Origin: Bacilli bacterium
Lineage (GTDB): Bacteria > Bacillota_I > Bacilli_A > ML615J-28 > CAG-698
Length of the DNA stretch: 29,620 bases
Direction: 5' to 3'
NCBI GenBank assembly: GCA_028691715.1
Contig: JAQUYR010000004.1
Coordinates: 8,309-37,928, forward strand
Of this stretch, positions 16,409 to 24,520 are shown one piece after another; within the stretch, counting starts at the first letter, position 1, and each line of letters starts with the position of its first letter. The notes beneath the pieces are model-generated. The model saw only the letters and a list, made by a program, of their open reading frames with translations, was not told the origin of the DNA and did no database searches. The position numbers and the translations under genes are program-made.

Positions 16409-17527
16409 ATGACTAAAGCGAATAGAAAGCATCTAATAATAGTTGGTGGTGGAGCTTCGGGAATAGCATGTGCTATTACTTGTAAACAAAAAAACCCTGA
16501 TATGGAAATCACTATTCTTGAACAAAACGAGAGAATTTGTAAGAAAATACTCAAGACGGGAAATGGAAAATGCAACTTAGGAAATATAAATATTGTTAAT
16601 GGTTGTTATTACAATCAGGATTTTGCCTTAAAAAAAGTGAGAGAATTCGATGTTGCTGCTTTTTTTGATGATATTGGTTTATTGACCAAGGTTGATGAAC
16701 AGGGAAGAATGTATCCGTACAGTGAAACAGCGACATCAGTAGTTGAGATAATAAAAGATAAACTGGACCGTTTAGGTGTTAATATCAGATGTTCGTTTGA
16801 AGTTTTAAAAATTACTAAAACTGATAAGTTTATAATTCAAGGGGTAGATGAAACCATCATTGCTGATTATCTAGTGATAGCAACAGGCTCAAACTCTCAG
16901 GAAAAAACCAATGGCTATCTTATTCTAGAGAATCTTGGTCATACTATCAAAAAATTATCTCCAAGATTAGTACCGATTAAGGTACAAGAGAATGTTAAAT
17001 CTTTACAGGGGATTCGTATAAAATGTCAAGCAACTATTGGTAATTATCAAGAAAAAGGAGAAATTCTCTTCAAAGAAAATGGATTATCAGGAATATTGAC
17101 GTTAAATATATCCCGATACGTTTCTTATAATGATAAGATATCTTTGGATTTGATCCCTGAAATTGATGAGAAGGTTTTGGAAAGAAAAATATCTGAAGGG
17201 CTAGTAGAAAGGGATATTTCAACAATCCTTAGAGGGATGCTTCCAAAAATGGTCGCCCTTGATATAATGAAACGGGCTACGAAAGTTGAAGATGTTGCTC
17301 ATGTCATTAAAAATTACATTTTTACAGTTGATACTTTATATGGCTTTGATTCATCTCAGGTAACTAGAGGAGGTGTTGATACCTCAGAAGTTGATGATAA
17401 TTTTGCCTCTAAAAAAATAAACAATCTTTATATTATTGGAGAAGTCTTAGATGTTGATGGGGCCTGTGGAGGTTATAATTTAATGTTCGCTTGGATGAGC
17501 GGAAAAAAAGTTGGGTTGACTATTTAG
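16409..17527 (+). CDS. HI0933/BaiN-family FAD-dependent oxidoreductase
   Basis: Two-dinucleotide-binding flavoprotein of the HI0933 (YhiN/YtfP/BaiN-like) family; members are annotated as aminoacetone oxidase-like or bile-acid reductase-like, but the physiological substrate is generally unknown. It has 372 aa; the family is usually about 390-420, so it is slightly compact. Seen: the FAD Rossmann motif IIVGGGASGIACA (10-22), the family signature KKILKTGNGKCNLGN (46-60), VIATGS (second dinucleotide motif), and the C-terminal block TRGGVDTSEVDDNF ... NLYIIGEVLDVDGACGGYN, which contacts FAD. The ribosome binding site AGGTGAT is 3 bases upstream. It has its own promoter and stands before pgsA with no clear terminator between. 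I would not assign a substrate. Confidence 0.9.
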   Translation: MTKANRKHLIIVGGGASGIACAITCKQKNPDMEITILEQNERICKKILKTGNGKCNLGNINIVNGCYYNQDFALKKVREFDVAAFFDDIGLLTKVDEQGRMYPYSETATSVVEIIKDKLDRLGVNIRCSFEVLKITKTDKFIIQGVDETIIADYLVIATGSNSQEKTNGYLILENLGHTIKKLSPRLVPIKVQENVKSLQGIRIKCQATIGNYQEKGEILFKENGLSGILTLNISRYVSYNDKISLDLIPEIDEKVLERKISEGLVERDISTILRGMLPKMVALDIMKRATKVEDVAHVIKNYIFTVDTLYGFDSSQVTRGGVDTSEVDDNFASKKINNLYIIGEVLDVDGACGGYNLMFAWMSGKKVGLTI

Positions 17528-17551
17528 TGTTTTGAAAAAAACTTTTTGTTG

Positions 17552-17580
17552 TTTACTAAATTACAAAAATATAGTATAAT
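17552..17580 (+). promoter_or_regulatory. Promoter of pgsA-recA
   Basis: TTTACT (17552-17557), 17-base spacer, TATAAT (17575-17580), 35 bases before the pgsA ATG. No LexA-type operator (CGAAC-N4-GTTCG) is visible here or before recA. Confidence 0.65.
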
Positions 17581-17615
17581 ATTATTAAATAAGGATAAGA
17601 AAAGAGGAATGTCTT

Positions 17616-18224
17616 ATGAATTTGCCAAACAAGTTAACAATAGCAAGAATGTGTGCTATTCCTATTATTATTATTATTTCTTTGATTACCCCTTTACAAA
17701 AAATAATCATTTTTGCGACGGTAACCTTAGAGGATTTATTTCTTTTAATAATATTTTGTATTGCTTCATTTACAGATTATTTAGATGGACACATTGCTAG
17801 GAAAAATAATATTGTTACTAACTTTGGAAAATTTATGGATCCTTTAGCTGATAAACTACTCGTATTATCAACATTGATTGTTCTTTTAGAAAGAGGCAAT
17901 TTGGTTGTTTTCGGTGTTAGTTTTGGTTTTGTTGTGACAATAATTTTAGCAAGAGAATTCGCTATAACAGGAATTCGCTTAATTGCTGTAACTAATAACA
18001 CAGTAATTGCAGCTAGCAAATTGGGAAAATTGAAGACTTGCTCACAAATGTTGATGATTATTTTGTTACTTGTTGATTGTTATCCCCTTTCTTTTTTAGG
18101 GAATACTACCAAGCAAATTACTGCTTTAGTCTTAATTCTGTTTGCAACAGCTATGACTCTTATCAGCGGTGTAGATTATATTATTAAAAATAAAAAAGTA
18201 TTAAGAGATAATACAGATAATTAG
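17616..18224 (+). CDS. pgsA: CDP-diacylglycerol-glycerol-3-phosphate 3-phosphatidyltransferase
   Basis: Integral membrane enzyme for the committed step of phosphatidylglycerol synthesis, exchanging CMP of CDP-diacylglycerol for glycerol 3-phosphate. It has 202 aa, slightly longer than the usual 180-195. Seen: the N-terminal NLPNKLTIARM, and a perfect CDP-alcohol phosphotransferase motif D57-G58-x2-A61-R62-x8-G71-x3-D75-x3-D79 in a loop between helices; about five to six hydrophobic segments. The neighbouring recA (14 bases downstream) supports PgsA over other CDP-alcohol transferases, because pgsA-(cinA)-recA is a recurrent Bacilli order; cinA is missing here. The ribosome binding site AGAGGA precedes ATG 17616. 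Confidence 0.93.
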   Translation: MNLPNKLTIARMCAIPIIIIISLITPLQKIIIFATVTLEDLFLLIIFCIASFTDYLDGHIARKNNIVTNFGKFMDPLADKLLVLSTLIVLLERGNLVVFGVSFGFVVTIILAREFAITGIRLIAVTNNTVIAASKLGKLKTCSQMLMIILLLVDCYPLSFLGNTTKQITALVLILFATAMTLISGVDYIIKNKKVLRDNTDN

Positions 18225-18238
18225 AAGAGGAGAAGAAA

Positions 18239-19231
18239 ATGGCAGAAGATAAATTAAAAGCCTTGGAAGAAGCTTTTAAGGTAATTGAAAAGCAGTATGG
18301 TAAAGGCTCTATTATGAAATTGGGAGAAAAGGTTTATACAGAGATGGAAGTAATTCCCAGTGGCTCAATTTCATTGGACATGGCTTTAGGTGTTGGTGGA
18401 TATCCAAAGGGAAGAATAGTTGAAATATATGGACCAGAGAGTAGTGGTAAAACAACTTTTGCTCTTCATGCGATTGCTCAAGCTCAAAAATTGGGTGGTA
18501 TTGCTGCTTTCATCGATGCTGAACACGCCTTAGATCCAAAGTATGCAAAGGCTCTAGGTGTTGATATCGATAATTTAGTATTATCACAACCAGATACCGG
18601 TGAACAGGCTCTTGAAATAACTGAACATTTAATCAGAAGTAATGCTATTGATATCGTCGTTATCGATTCAGTGGCTGCTTTGGTACCAAAGGTTGAAATA
18701 GATGGAGATATGGGAGATTCTCATATAGGTACACAAGCAAGACTTATGTCTCAGGCAATGAGAAAATTGAGTGGAGCGATTAGCAAGAGTAAATCTATTG
18801 TCATCTTTATTAATCAAATCAGAGAAAAGGTTGGAGTAATGTTTGGTAGCCCTGAAACAACTTCAGGAGGAAGAGCTTTAAAATTTTATGCTTCAATTAG
18901 ATTGGATATAAGAAGGGTTGAACAGATTAAAGTAGGTACTGATATCATTGGTAATCTTACAAGAATAAGAGTAGTAAAGAATAAGGTAGCACCACCATTT
19001 AAGGTTGTTGATGTTGATTTAATCTATGGGTTTGGCGTATCTCATGAAGCAGAAGTCCTTGATTTAGCAGTCAATAATGAAATAATTAAAAAGAGTGGAG
19101 CTTGGTTCTCATACAATGATGAAAAATTGGGTCAGGGTAGAGAGAATGTAAAAGAATTCTTTAAACAAAATCCGAATTTATGCGCTGAAATTGAAGCAAA
19201 GATTCGAGAAACTTTAAAAGCAGGGAAATAA
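18239..19231 (+). CDS. recA: Recombinase RecA
   Basis: Strand-exchange and SOS co-protease ATPase. It has 330 aa, on the short side because the acidic C-terminal tail is reduced (Bacillus about 347). Seen: N-terminal polymerisation helix (MAEDKLKALEEAFKVIEKQYGKG), Walker A GPESSGKTT (65-73), Walker B VVIDSVAAL, loop L1 GDMGDSHIGTQARLMSQAMRK, loop L2 VGVMFGSPETTSGGRALKF, and VKNKVAPPFK. The ribosome binding site GAAGAGGAGA precedes ATG 18239, 14 bases after pgsA, with no promoter of its own between them, so the two are probably co-transcribed. A terminator follows. The ComEA/ComEC pair elsewhere in the window would supply single-stranded DNA for RecA during transformation. Confidence 0.99.
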   Translation: MAEDKLKALEEAFKVIEKQYGKGSIMKLGEKVYTEMEVIPSGSISLDMALGVGGYPKGRIVEIYGPESSGKTTFALHAIAQAQKLGGIAAFIDAEHALDPKYAKALGVDIDNLVLSQPDTGEQALEITEHLIRSNAIDIVVIDSVAALVPKVEIDGDMGDSHIGTQARLMSQAMRKLSGAISKSKSIVIFINQIREKVGVMFGSPETTSGGRALKFYASIRLDIRRVEQIKVGTDIIGNLTRIRVVKNKVAPPFKVVDVDLIYGFGVSHEAEVLDLAVNNEIIKKSGAWFSYNDEKLGQGRENVKEFFKQNPNLCAEIEAKIRETLKAGK

Positions 19232-19237
19232 AATAAT

Positions 19238-19270
19238 AGTTCTTAGGGGGAAAACTCTAGGAACTTTTTT
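19238..19270 (+). terminator. Intrinsic terminator after recA
   Basis: AGTTCTTAGGG (19238-19248) pairs with CTCTAGGAACT (19255-19265) using two G-U pairs; 6-base loop; six T at 19265-19270. It lies 6 bases after the recA stop. Confidence 0.85.
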
Positions 19271-19320
19271 GTTTAGTAATTCTTATTTAGCTATAAAAAT
19301 ATTAATTGTTTGGTTTTGCC

Positions 19321-19349
19321 TTGCTAAAAAAACGCTTTCGTGATAAAAT
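19321..19349 (+). promoter_or_regulatory. Promoter with palindromic spacer, phosphoesterase gene 1
   Basis: TTGCTA (19321-19326), 17-base spacer, TAAAAT (19344-19349). The spacer holds AAAAAACGCTTTCGTG, a near-palindrome centred on CG, recurring at 21897-21912 in the promoter of the second phosphoesterase gene. The similarity continues past the -10 (AAAGGTATTTT[T]AGGAA). The core resembles LacI/CcpA-type operators but lacks the leading TG of a catabolite-responsive element. Confidence 0.65.
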
Positions 19350-19411
19350 ATAAAAGGTATTTTTAGGAATTGATTGGGGAAATTTAGGGTAAAAATAAAA
19401 AGAGGAGAATT

Positions 19412-21838
19412 ATGAATAGGAAAATTTTATTATCATTATTTTTTTCGTTTTTAGTATTTGTGAGCTTGTCATTTTTAGAAAATATGAATGTCAAAGCAGC
19501 CACCAGTGATGTATATTTGATAATTACAAATCCTGGCGAAGATATGTCGACCCAAATGAATATTAATTATCATACCAATGTTGACGGAACATTTGTTGAA
19601 TTGGCATTGAAGAGTGATGGAAATTTTACCAATTCTGTTAAGAAATATGGTGAATGTGCTGCTCCTGAGTATGGGTTTGAAGGAACTAATTTTGGAATTG
19701 ATTGGGGAACTAGTGCTGAAAGTAAATATATCTGTGAAGTTTCTCTGACTGATTTAAATCCAGGAACAGAATATATGTATCGAGCTGGTAAAACTAATAT
19801 GTCAGAAACATACTATTTTAATACTGCTGATAACGATGGACGCTTTACTTTTGTTGTAATGGCGGATCCTCAAACATATGGAACATCTAATCAACAAACA
19901 GCAAATGACAATATGAATAGCGCTTTAGCAATGGCAGCAAGTTTAGGTGTTGATATAGAATTAGTACTTGGTGCTGGAGATATGGTCAATCAAGGTGGAG
20001 TTATGAATAACTGGAAACTTTTATTTGACCTTGATATCTATAAAAAGATGCCTTTAGCTGCTTCAACAGGAAATCATGACTATTGTGATGGTGGAAATGC
20101 AAAAGCTCCAAGCTCTGCAATCACTGATAGTGTTTATAACAATCCTAAAAATAGTCCTGAAGGTTATACTGAAGGAATGTATTGGTTCAAATTTGATAAT
20201 ACTTTGTTCATTGTAATGGACAGCGAAGAAAATACCGCAGGATATCGCGATCAAATAGATTGGTTTATTAATATTTGTGAGAATGTCCCTGCTCAATATA
20301 TCGTTGTAATGTGCCACCGACCTTTATGGGGAAGTGGTGACTCAGCAAATGTAGCATCGCTTTGGTATCCAGTGTTTGAAAAATATAATATCGATTTATT
20401 CTTTGCTGGACATAACCATGACTATGGAAGAGGCTCTACAAATGTTGGAGCTGCTCGTGGTCAAGCAGCTTTTGCTAATAATTATGTTTGTGTTGACGAT
20501 ACTTATAATGCAGCTAATGGAGATGCAGCGCTTGGTGGATATTGTTTAGTAACTATTACTCCAACAGCGATTTTTTACAAAGCATATGATCAATATGGAA
20601 ATTGCCGTGATCAAACTATATTCTCAGCCAAAAGAACCAATGAAATGGTCAATGACTTTAATAAGGAAACTTTCATGGCTTCAGTAAAAGCTGAAGTAGT
20701 CGATACTGATTCAACAAAAGCTACATTATCTTGGGATGGTAGTGGATATGGTTACATAAACTATGTAACTCTATACAATCCAAGTGGAACAGCAGTTAAG
20801 ACATACTTTGCTAACTCTGATATAAATACAAGTTTTATTTTTTCAGGTTTGAAAGCCAATACAGAATATACTTATCGAGTAAAAATTGATTTTAAAGATG
20901 GAACAAGTACTGAAAAGGATGTTGCTTTCGCTACTAAGGTCTCTTATGGCGAGTACAAGACATATCCAATAACCGAACTGTCCACTTCTAAATTAATCGT
21001 TGTTGAACCAACTGATATAAAAACAGAACTTTTAAGTTCAGGTAAAATTTATATCAACGATGTATTTATTGAAGATTATACAATTAGTACAAAAAATATT
21101 CGTATTAAAAATGAGTGGTTAACTGGTGAAAATGATGTTGTAAAACTTTTCGGTGTAGTAACTGGTAGTAATGAAGAGATACTTCTAGCAACAATCAAAT
21201 TGGGAGTTGAGGAAGTAGATCCTGTACTAACAGTAAATAAGAGTGCTGTTACTCTAGAAGAAGATAAGACAGAAACAATAACAGCAACCATCGATCAAGA
21301 AGGTTATAAAGTTGTTTGGTCAACTAGTGATGCTACAGTAGCAACAGTTACTGATGGTGTGGTAAAAGGAATTAAAGCTGGAACAGCGATTATCACAGCA
21401 ACCATCGAAGGAACAACAATAAAACAGGAAATAACAGTAACTGTTGAGAAGAAACCAGCAGTTAAGTTAGCAGCACCAAGCATTTCAATCAGTGATGGAA
21501 TTCTAACTATTAGTGAAGTAACTGGAGCAGTAAAGTATGAAGTATATGAAGGAACAACTCTACTAACAACAGTAGATAAGGCAGGAACTGTTGATTTAAA
21601 GGATTTAGGATTAGCAGCAGGAAATCATAATATTACTGTAAAAGCCATTGGAGATGATGTAGAGACAACAACATCGTCATCATCAAGTGCGGTAGTGTAC
21701 ACAGTAGAAGATGCAACTGAGCCAGAACCACAGCCAGAAGAGCCAACAGGATGTGGAAGTAGTGCAACATTCCAATTAGTGGCTTACTTACTGGGAACAT
21801 GCACATTATTATACTTTGTAAGGAAGAAATTCTTCTAG
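19412..21838 (+). CDS. Secreted purple-acid-phosphatase-like metallophosphoesterase 1
   Basis: Surface phosphoesterase of 808 aa. Domains: signal peptide (1 to about 31, ending VKAA); N-terminal Fn3-like purple acid phosphatase domain (about 35-140, LNPGTEYMYRAG); calcineurin-like phosphoesterase domain (about 145-385) with metal/catalytic residues D152 and Q154 (DPQ instead of DxH), D190 (GAGDMV), N221-H222-D223 (GNHD), H302 (CHRPLW), H334 and H336 (GHNH); Fn3-like module (about 420-515); connecting domain; Big_2 domain (about 606-680); second Fn3-like module (about 688-765); acidic Pro/Glu linker; and a tail with GCGSS (780-784), one transmembrane helix and RKKFF. All expected metal ligands are present, so activity is likely; substrate is unknown (phosphomonoester, nucleotide or polymer). 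Ribosome binding site AGAGGAG. The last 229 residues are identical to the next gene. Confidence 0.88.
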   Translation: MNRKILLSLFFSFLVFVSLSFLENMNVKAATSDVYLIITNPGEDMSTQMNINYHTNVDGTFVELALKSDGNFTNSVKKYGECAAPEYGFEGTNFGIDWGTSAESKYICEVSLTDLNPGTEYMYRAGKTNMSETYYFNTADNDGRFTFVVMADPQTYGTSNQQTANDNMNSALAMAASLGVDIELVLGAGDMVNQGGVMNNWKLLFDLDIYKKMPLAASTGNHDYCDGGNAKAPSSAITDSVYNNPKNSPEGYTEGMYWFKFDNTLFIVMDSEENTAGYRDQIDWFINICENVPAQYIVVMCHRPLWGSGDSANVASLWYPVFEKYNIDLFFAGHNHDYGRGSTNVGAARGQAAFANNYVCVDDTYNAANGDAALGGYCLVTITPTAIFYKAYDQYGNCRDQTIFSAKRTNEMVNDFNKETFMASVKAEVVDTDSTKATLSWDGSGYGYINYVTLYNPSGTAVKTYFANSDINTSFIFSGLKANTEYTYRVKIDFKDGTSTEKDVAFATKVSYGEYKTYPITELSTSKLIVVEPTDIKTELLSSGKIYINDVFIEDYTISTKNIRIKNEWLTGENDVVKLFGVVTGSNEEILLATIKLGVEEVDPVLTVNKSAVTLEEDKTETITATIDQEGYKVVWSTSDATVATVTDGVVKGIKAGTAIITATIEGTTIKQEITVTVEKKPAVKLAAPSISISDGILTISEVTGAVKYEVYEGTTLLTTVDKAGTVDLKDLGLAAGNHNITVKAIGDDVETTTSSSSSAVVYTVEDATEPEPQPEEPTGCGSSATFQLVAYLLGTCTLLYFVRKKFF

Positions 21839-21877
21839 ATAAAAAGATTAGGCCAATCTTAAACGATTGGTCTTTTT
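21149..21877 (+). repeat. 729-bp perfect direct repeat, copy 1
   Basis: Bases 21149-21877 match 23731-24459 without a difference by eye, offset 2582. The block starts in frame at a Phe codon, spans the end of the connecting domain, Big_2 and Fn3-like modules, linker, anchor tail and stop, and ends at the last T of the terminator. Sequence on either side diverges at once. Confidence 0.95.
21851..21877 (+). terminator. Intrinsic terminator, phosphoesterase gene 1
   Basis: GGCCAATC (21851-21858) pairs with GATTGGTC (21865-21872) with one G-U; 6-base loop TTAAAC; five T. It is identical to the terminator at 24433-24459. Confidence 0.85.
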
Positions 21878-21890
21878 GTTTTGATTGTTC

Positions 21891-21919
21891 TTGATTAAAA
21901 AACGTTTTCGTGTTAAAAT
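21891..21919 (+). promoter_or_regulatory. Promoter with palindromic spacer, phosphoesterase gene 2
   Basis: TTGATT (21891-21896), 17-base spacer, TAAAAT (21914-21919). The spacer carries AAAAAACGTTTTCGTG; its centre AAAACGTTTT is a perfect 10-bp palindrome. It is an obvious sister of 19321-19349, implying common regulation of the two phosphoesterases. Confidence 0.65.
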
Positions 21920-21987
21920 TATAAAGGTATTTTAGGAAAACAATAGATGAAAGTTTTATGGGGAAAATAATAAAAAAGAGGTGCGTT

Positions 21988-24420
21988 ATGAGTAAAAAAT
22001 TTTTATTAACATTTTTCTTCGCAATTCTATTTACAACTGTATTGCTTTTTTCAACAATGCAAGTAAAGGCTTCTGGAGGAGAGGCATATAATATTGTTGC
22101 AACTCCAGGCGAGGATGCTGCTACAGAGGTTGGTATTAATTGGCATTCTGATGTTGTTGGAACTGTCTTAGAATATACTACTGCAGTTGATAGTGGATTT
22201 TCTAATAAGACTCAGGTAGCTGGTGAGTGCCAGGCATTGACATATAATGCTGATACTGATTGGAGCAATACAACAAGTAATAGATATGTATGTAGTGTAT
22301 ATTTAGAGAATCTAACAGAAGCTACAGAATATATTTATCGAATAGGTAAAAGTACTTTTTCAGCAACTTATGGTTTTGAAACAGCTGCTGGTAGTGGAAG
22401 TTTTACTGCTTTAGTTTTTGCTGATTCTCAAGTTTTTGGATCAGCTCCAGCAATAAAATTTAACGATATAATGAATAAAGCTTTAGAAGAATATCCTGAT
22501 GCTAGCTTATCACTTGGCTTAGGCGATCAAGTAGAGCATGGAAAGCAAATGGAATTCTGGGAATCATATTTTTTCTCTGCTGATTTCTTTAAAAAGATAT
22601 CAGTAGCTACTGTTATGGGTAATCATGATTATGATGATTATACAATTCAATGGCATAATTCAATGTATGCTAATCCTCAGAATGGAGTAACTGCTGGACA
22701 AGATGATGTGTATTGGTTTAAATATAATAATGTTTTATTTATTAGTTTAAATTCCAACACTTCGAGAACATTTGCTGATCAAGCACTTTGGCTTGAAAAT
22801 ATTTTGTCAACTGAAGTATATCAATATTCAGTTGTCAGTATTCATGTTCCAATGCAAGGATCAGGAACATACTATACAGGAGTAAGCAGCTATTTTAATA
22901 AAATTTTTGATAAGTATGGAGTAGATTTAGTTATGAGCGGTGATAATCATTATTACTGTCGAACAAATCGAGTATATAATAATAAGAAAACAACATCAAA
23001 TATTCAGGGCACATATTATCTAACAATGGGAAATGCTTCTGGTTCAGGATCAAACGGGCCTAGTACAAACAATTCAGCATTGAATGTTGTTAGTGGACCT
23101 GGTAGTTTCATGTATGGTGTTTTAGCAGTTAATGAAAAATTCATTAATGTTAAGGGAATTGCTTTCAATAATACAACTTTTGAGACTGATCAATTTGATT
23201 CATACAACATTCCTACAAGAAGATCAGTTGAATATACAGATCCTATTGATAAAACAGCTTTTATGAATAAATTAAGCATTCAAGGTGATGTTCAAAACAC
23301 TTCTCAAGCTATTGCTAGTTGGACTGGAGCAGGTCTTGGGTATGTTAAAAATATTGAAATAATTAATGGCAGTGGTAAAGTAGTCTCAACAGTGATTCCT
23401 TATTCAGATATTGACCCTACAAAAACTATTACAGGGTTAACTGCTGATAGTGAATACACATATACAATCAATGTTAATTTCAAGGATGGCACTTCACAGA
23501 GTAAAACAATTAATTTTGACACAAATCTTCAGACTGGTTCTCTTGATGATATAGAATATATTGAAATGAGTTCAAGTACTGTTTTCCAGTGGACAAATAA
23601 TGTCAACACATATGCCTTTAGTGGATTAAAGACATACATTGATGGTACATATTATAATACTTTAGCAGTTACTGAAAAACAGGCTAAAATAGCAAACGAA
23701 AACCTTGGTGAAAGCAGTGTGATTACTATCTTCGGTGTAGTAACTGGTAGTAATGAAGAGATACTTCTAGCAACAATCAAATTGGGAGTTGAGGAAGTAG
23801 ATCCTGTACTAACAGTAAATAAGAGTGCTGTTACTCTAGAAGAAGATAAGACAGAAACAATAACAGCAACCATCGATCAAGAAGGTTATAAAGTTGTTTG
23901 GTCAACTAGTGATGCTACAGTAGCAACAGTTACTGATGGTGTGGTAAAAGGAATTAAAGCTGGAACAGCGATTATCACAGCAACCATCGAAGGAACAACA
24001 ATAAAACAGGAAATAACAGTAACTGTTGAGAAGAAACCAGCAGTTAAGTTAGCAGCACCAAGCATTTCAATCAGTGATGGAATTCTAACTATTAGTGAAG
24101 TAACTGGAGCAGTAAAGTATGAAGTATATGAAGGAACAACTCTACTAACAACAGTAGATAAGGCAGGAACTGTTGATTTAAAGGATTTAGGATTAGCAGC
24201 AGGAAATCATAATATTACTGTAAAAGCCATTGGAGATGATGTAGAGACAACAACATCGTCATCATCAAGTGCGGTAGTGTACACAGTAGAAGATGCAACT
24301 GAGCCAGAACCACAGCCAGAAGAGCCAACAGGATGTGGAAGTAGTGCAACATTCCAATTAGTGGCTTACTTACTGGGAACATGCACATTATTATACTTTG
24401 TAAGGAAGAAATTCTTCTAG
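21988..24420 (+). CDS. Secreted purple-acid-phosphatase-like metallophosphoesterase 2
   Basis: Paralog of the previous gene. ATG 21988 is preferred to in-frame ATG 21958, because ribosome binding site AGAGGTG (21977-21983) lies between them and the shorter reading gives a clean signal peptide (MSKKFLLTFFFAILF ... QVKASG). 810 aa, same domain order: Fn3-like PAP N-domain (about 30-130), phosphoesterase domain (about 138-375), Fn3-like module, connecting domain, Big_2, Fn3-like, Pro/Glu linker, GCGSS tail with transmembrane helix. Catalytic positions: D146 and Q148 (ADSQ), D180 (GLGDQV), N212-H213-D214 (GNHD), H286 (IHVPMQ), but GHxH is GDNH here: D319 replaces the first histidine, H321 is kept. 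The catalytic half is strongly diverged from gene 1, while the last 229 residues are identical. Altered metal binding or a binding-only role is possible. Confidence 0.87.
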   Translation: MSKKFLLTFFFAILFTTVLLFSTMQVKASGGEAYNIVATPGEDAATEVGINWHSDVVGTVLEYTTAVDSGFSNKTQVAGECQALTYNADTDWSNTTSNRYVCSVYLENLTEATEYIYRIGKSTFSATYGFETAAGSGSFTALVFADSQVFGSAPAIKFNDIMNKALEEYPDASLSLGLGDQVEHGKQMEFWESYFFSADFFKKISVATVMGNHDYDDYTIQWHNSMYANPQNGVTAGQDDVYWFKYNNVLFISLNSNTSRTFADQALWLENILSTEVYQYSVVSIHVPMQGSGTYYTGVSSYFNKIFDKYGVDLVMSGDNHYYCRTNRVYNNKKTTSNIQGTYYLTMGNASGSGSNGPSTNNSALNVVSGPGSFMYGVLAVNEKFINVKGIAFNNTTFETDQFDSYNIPTRRSVEYTDPIDKTAFMNKLSIQGDVQNTSQAIASWTGAGLGYVKNIEIINGSGKVVSTVIPYSDIDPTKTITGLTADSEYTYTINVNFKDGTSQSKTINFDTNLQTGSLDDIEYIEMSSSTVFQWTNNVNTYAFSGLKTYIDGTYYNTLAVTEKQAKIANENLGESSVITIFGVVTGSNEEILLATIKLGVEEVDPVLTVNKSAVTLEEDKTETITATIDQEGYKVVWSTSDATVATVTDGVVKGIKAGTAIITATIEGTTIKQEITVTVEKKPAVKLAAPSISISDGILTISEVTGAVKYEVYEGTTLLTTVDKAGTVDLKDLGLAAGNHNITVKAIGDDVETTTSSSSSAVVYTVEDATEPEPQPEEPTGCGSSATFQLVAYLLGTCTLLYFVRKKFF

Positions 24421-24459
24421 ATAAAAAGATTAGGCCAATCTTAAACGATTGGTCTTTTT
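23731..24459 (+). repeat. 729-bp perfect direct repeat, copy 2
   Basis: Second copy of the block at 21149-21877. After it the sequences part (A at 24460 against G at 21878) and an unrelated promoter for the cobalamin riboswitch follows. Confidence 0.95.
24433..24459 (+). terminator. Intrinsic terminator, phosphoesterase gene 2
   Basis: Same hairpin as at 21851-21877, as part of the repeated block, ending 13 bases before the -35 of the cobalamin riboswitch promoter. Confidence 0.85.
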
Positions 24460-24472
24460 ATTTTAATGTCGG

Positions 24473-24501
24473 TTGACAATATATAGCATATTTGCTATAA
24501 T
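24473..24501 (+). promoter_or_regulatory. Perfect-consensus promoter of the cobalamin riboswitch
   Basis: TTGACA (24473-24478), 17-base spacer, TATAAT (24496-24501). Transcription would start near 24508, shortly before the aptamer. A strong constitutive promoter fits control by the downstream riboswitch. Confidence 0.85.
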
Positions 24502-24520
24502 TTAAGAGTAAATTTTTATA

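Noticed and set aside
17546..17800. 84-aa reading frame overlapping the start of pgsA
   Set aside because: It has no sensible ribosome binding site, overlaps pgsA in another frame and shows no recognisable protein pattern; the upstream half covers the pgsA promoter.
17528..18238. LexA operator controlling pgsA-recA
   Set aside because: No CGAAC-N4-GTTCG-like sequence is present before pgsA or recA.
19327..19342. Classical CcpA catabolite-responsive element
   Set aside because: The core AAACGCTTTC fits in part, but the leading TG and last consensus base are missing in both promoters, so it is reported only as a CG-centred palindrome.
21149..24459. Insertion sequence or mobile cassette explaining the 729-bp repeat
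   Set aside because: The block contains no transposase, terminal inverted repeats or target-site duplication and lies in frame inside coding sequence; gene conversion fits better.
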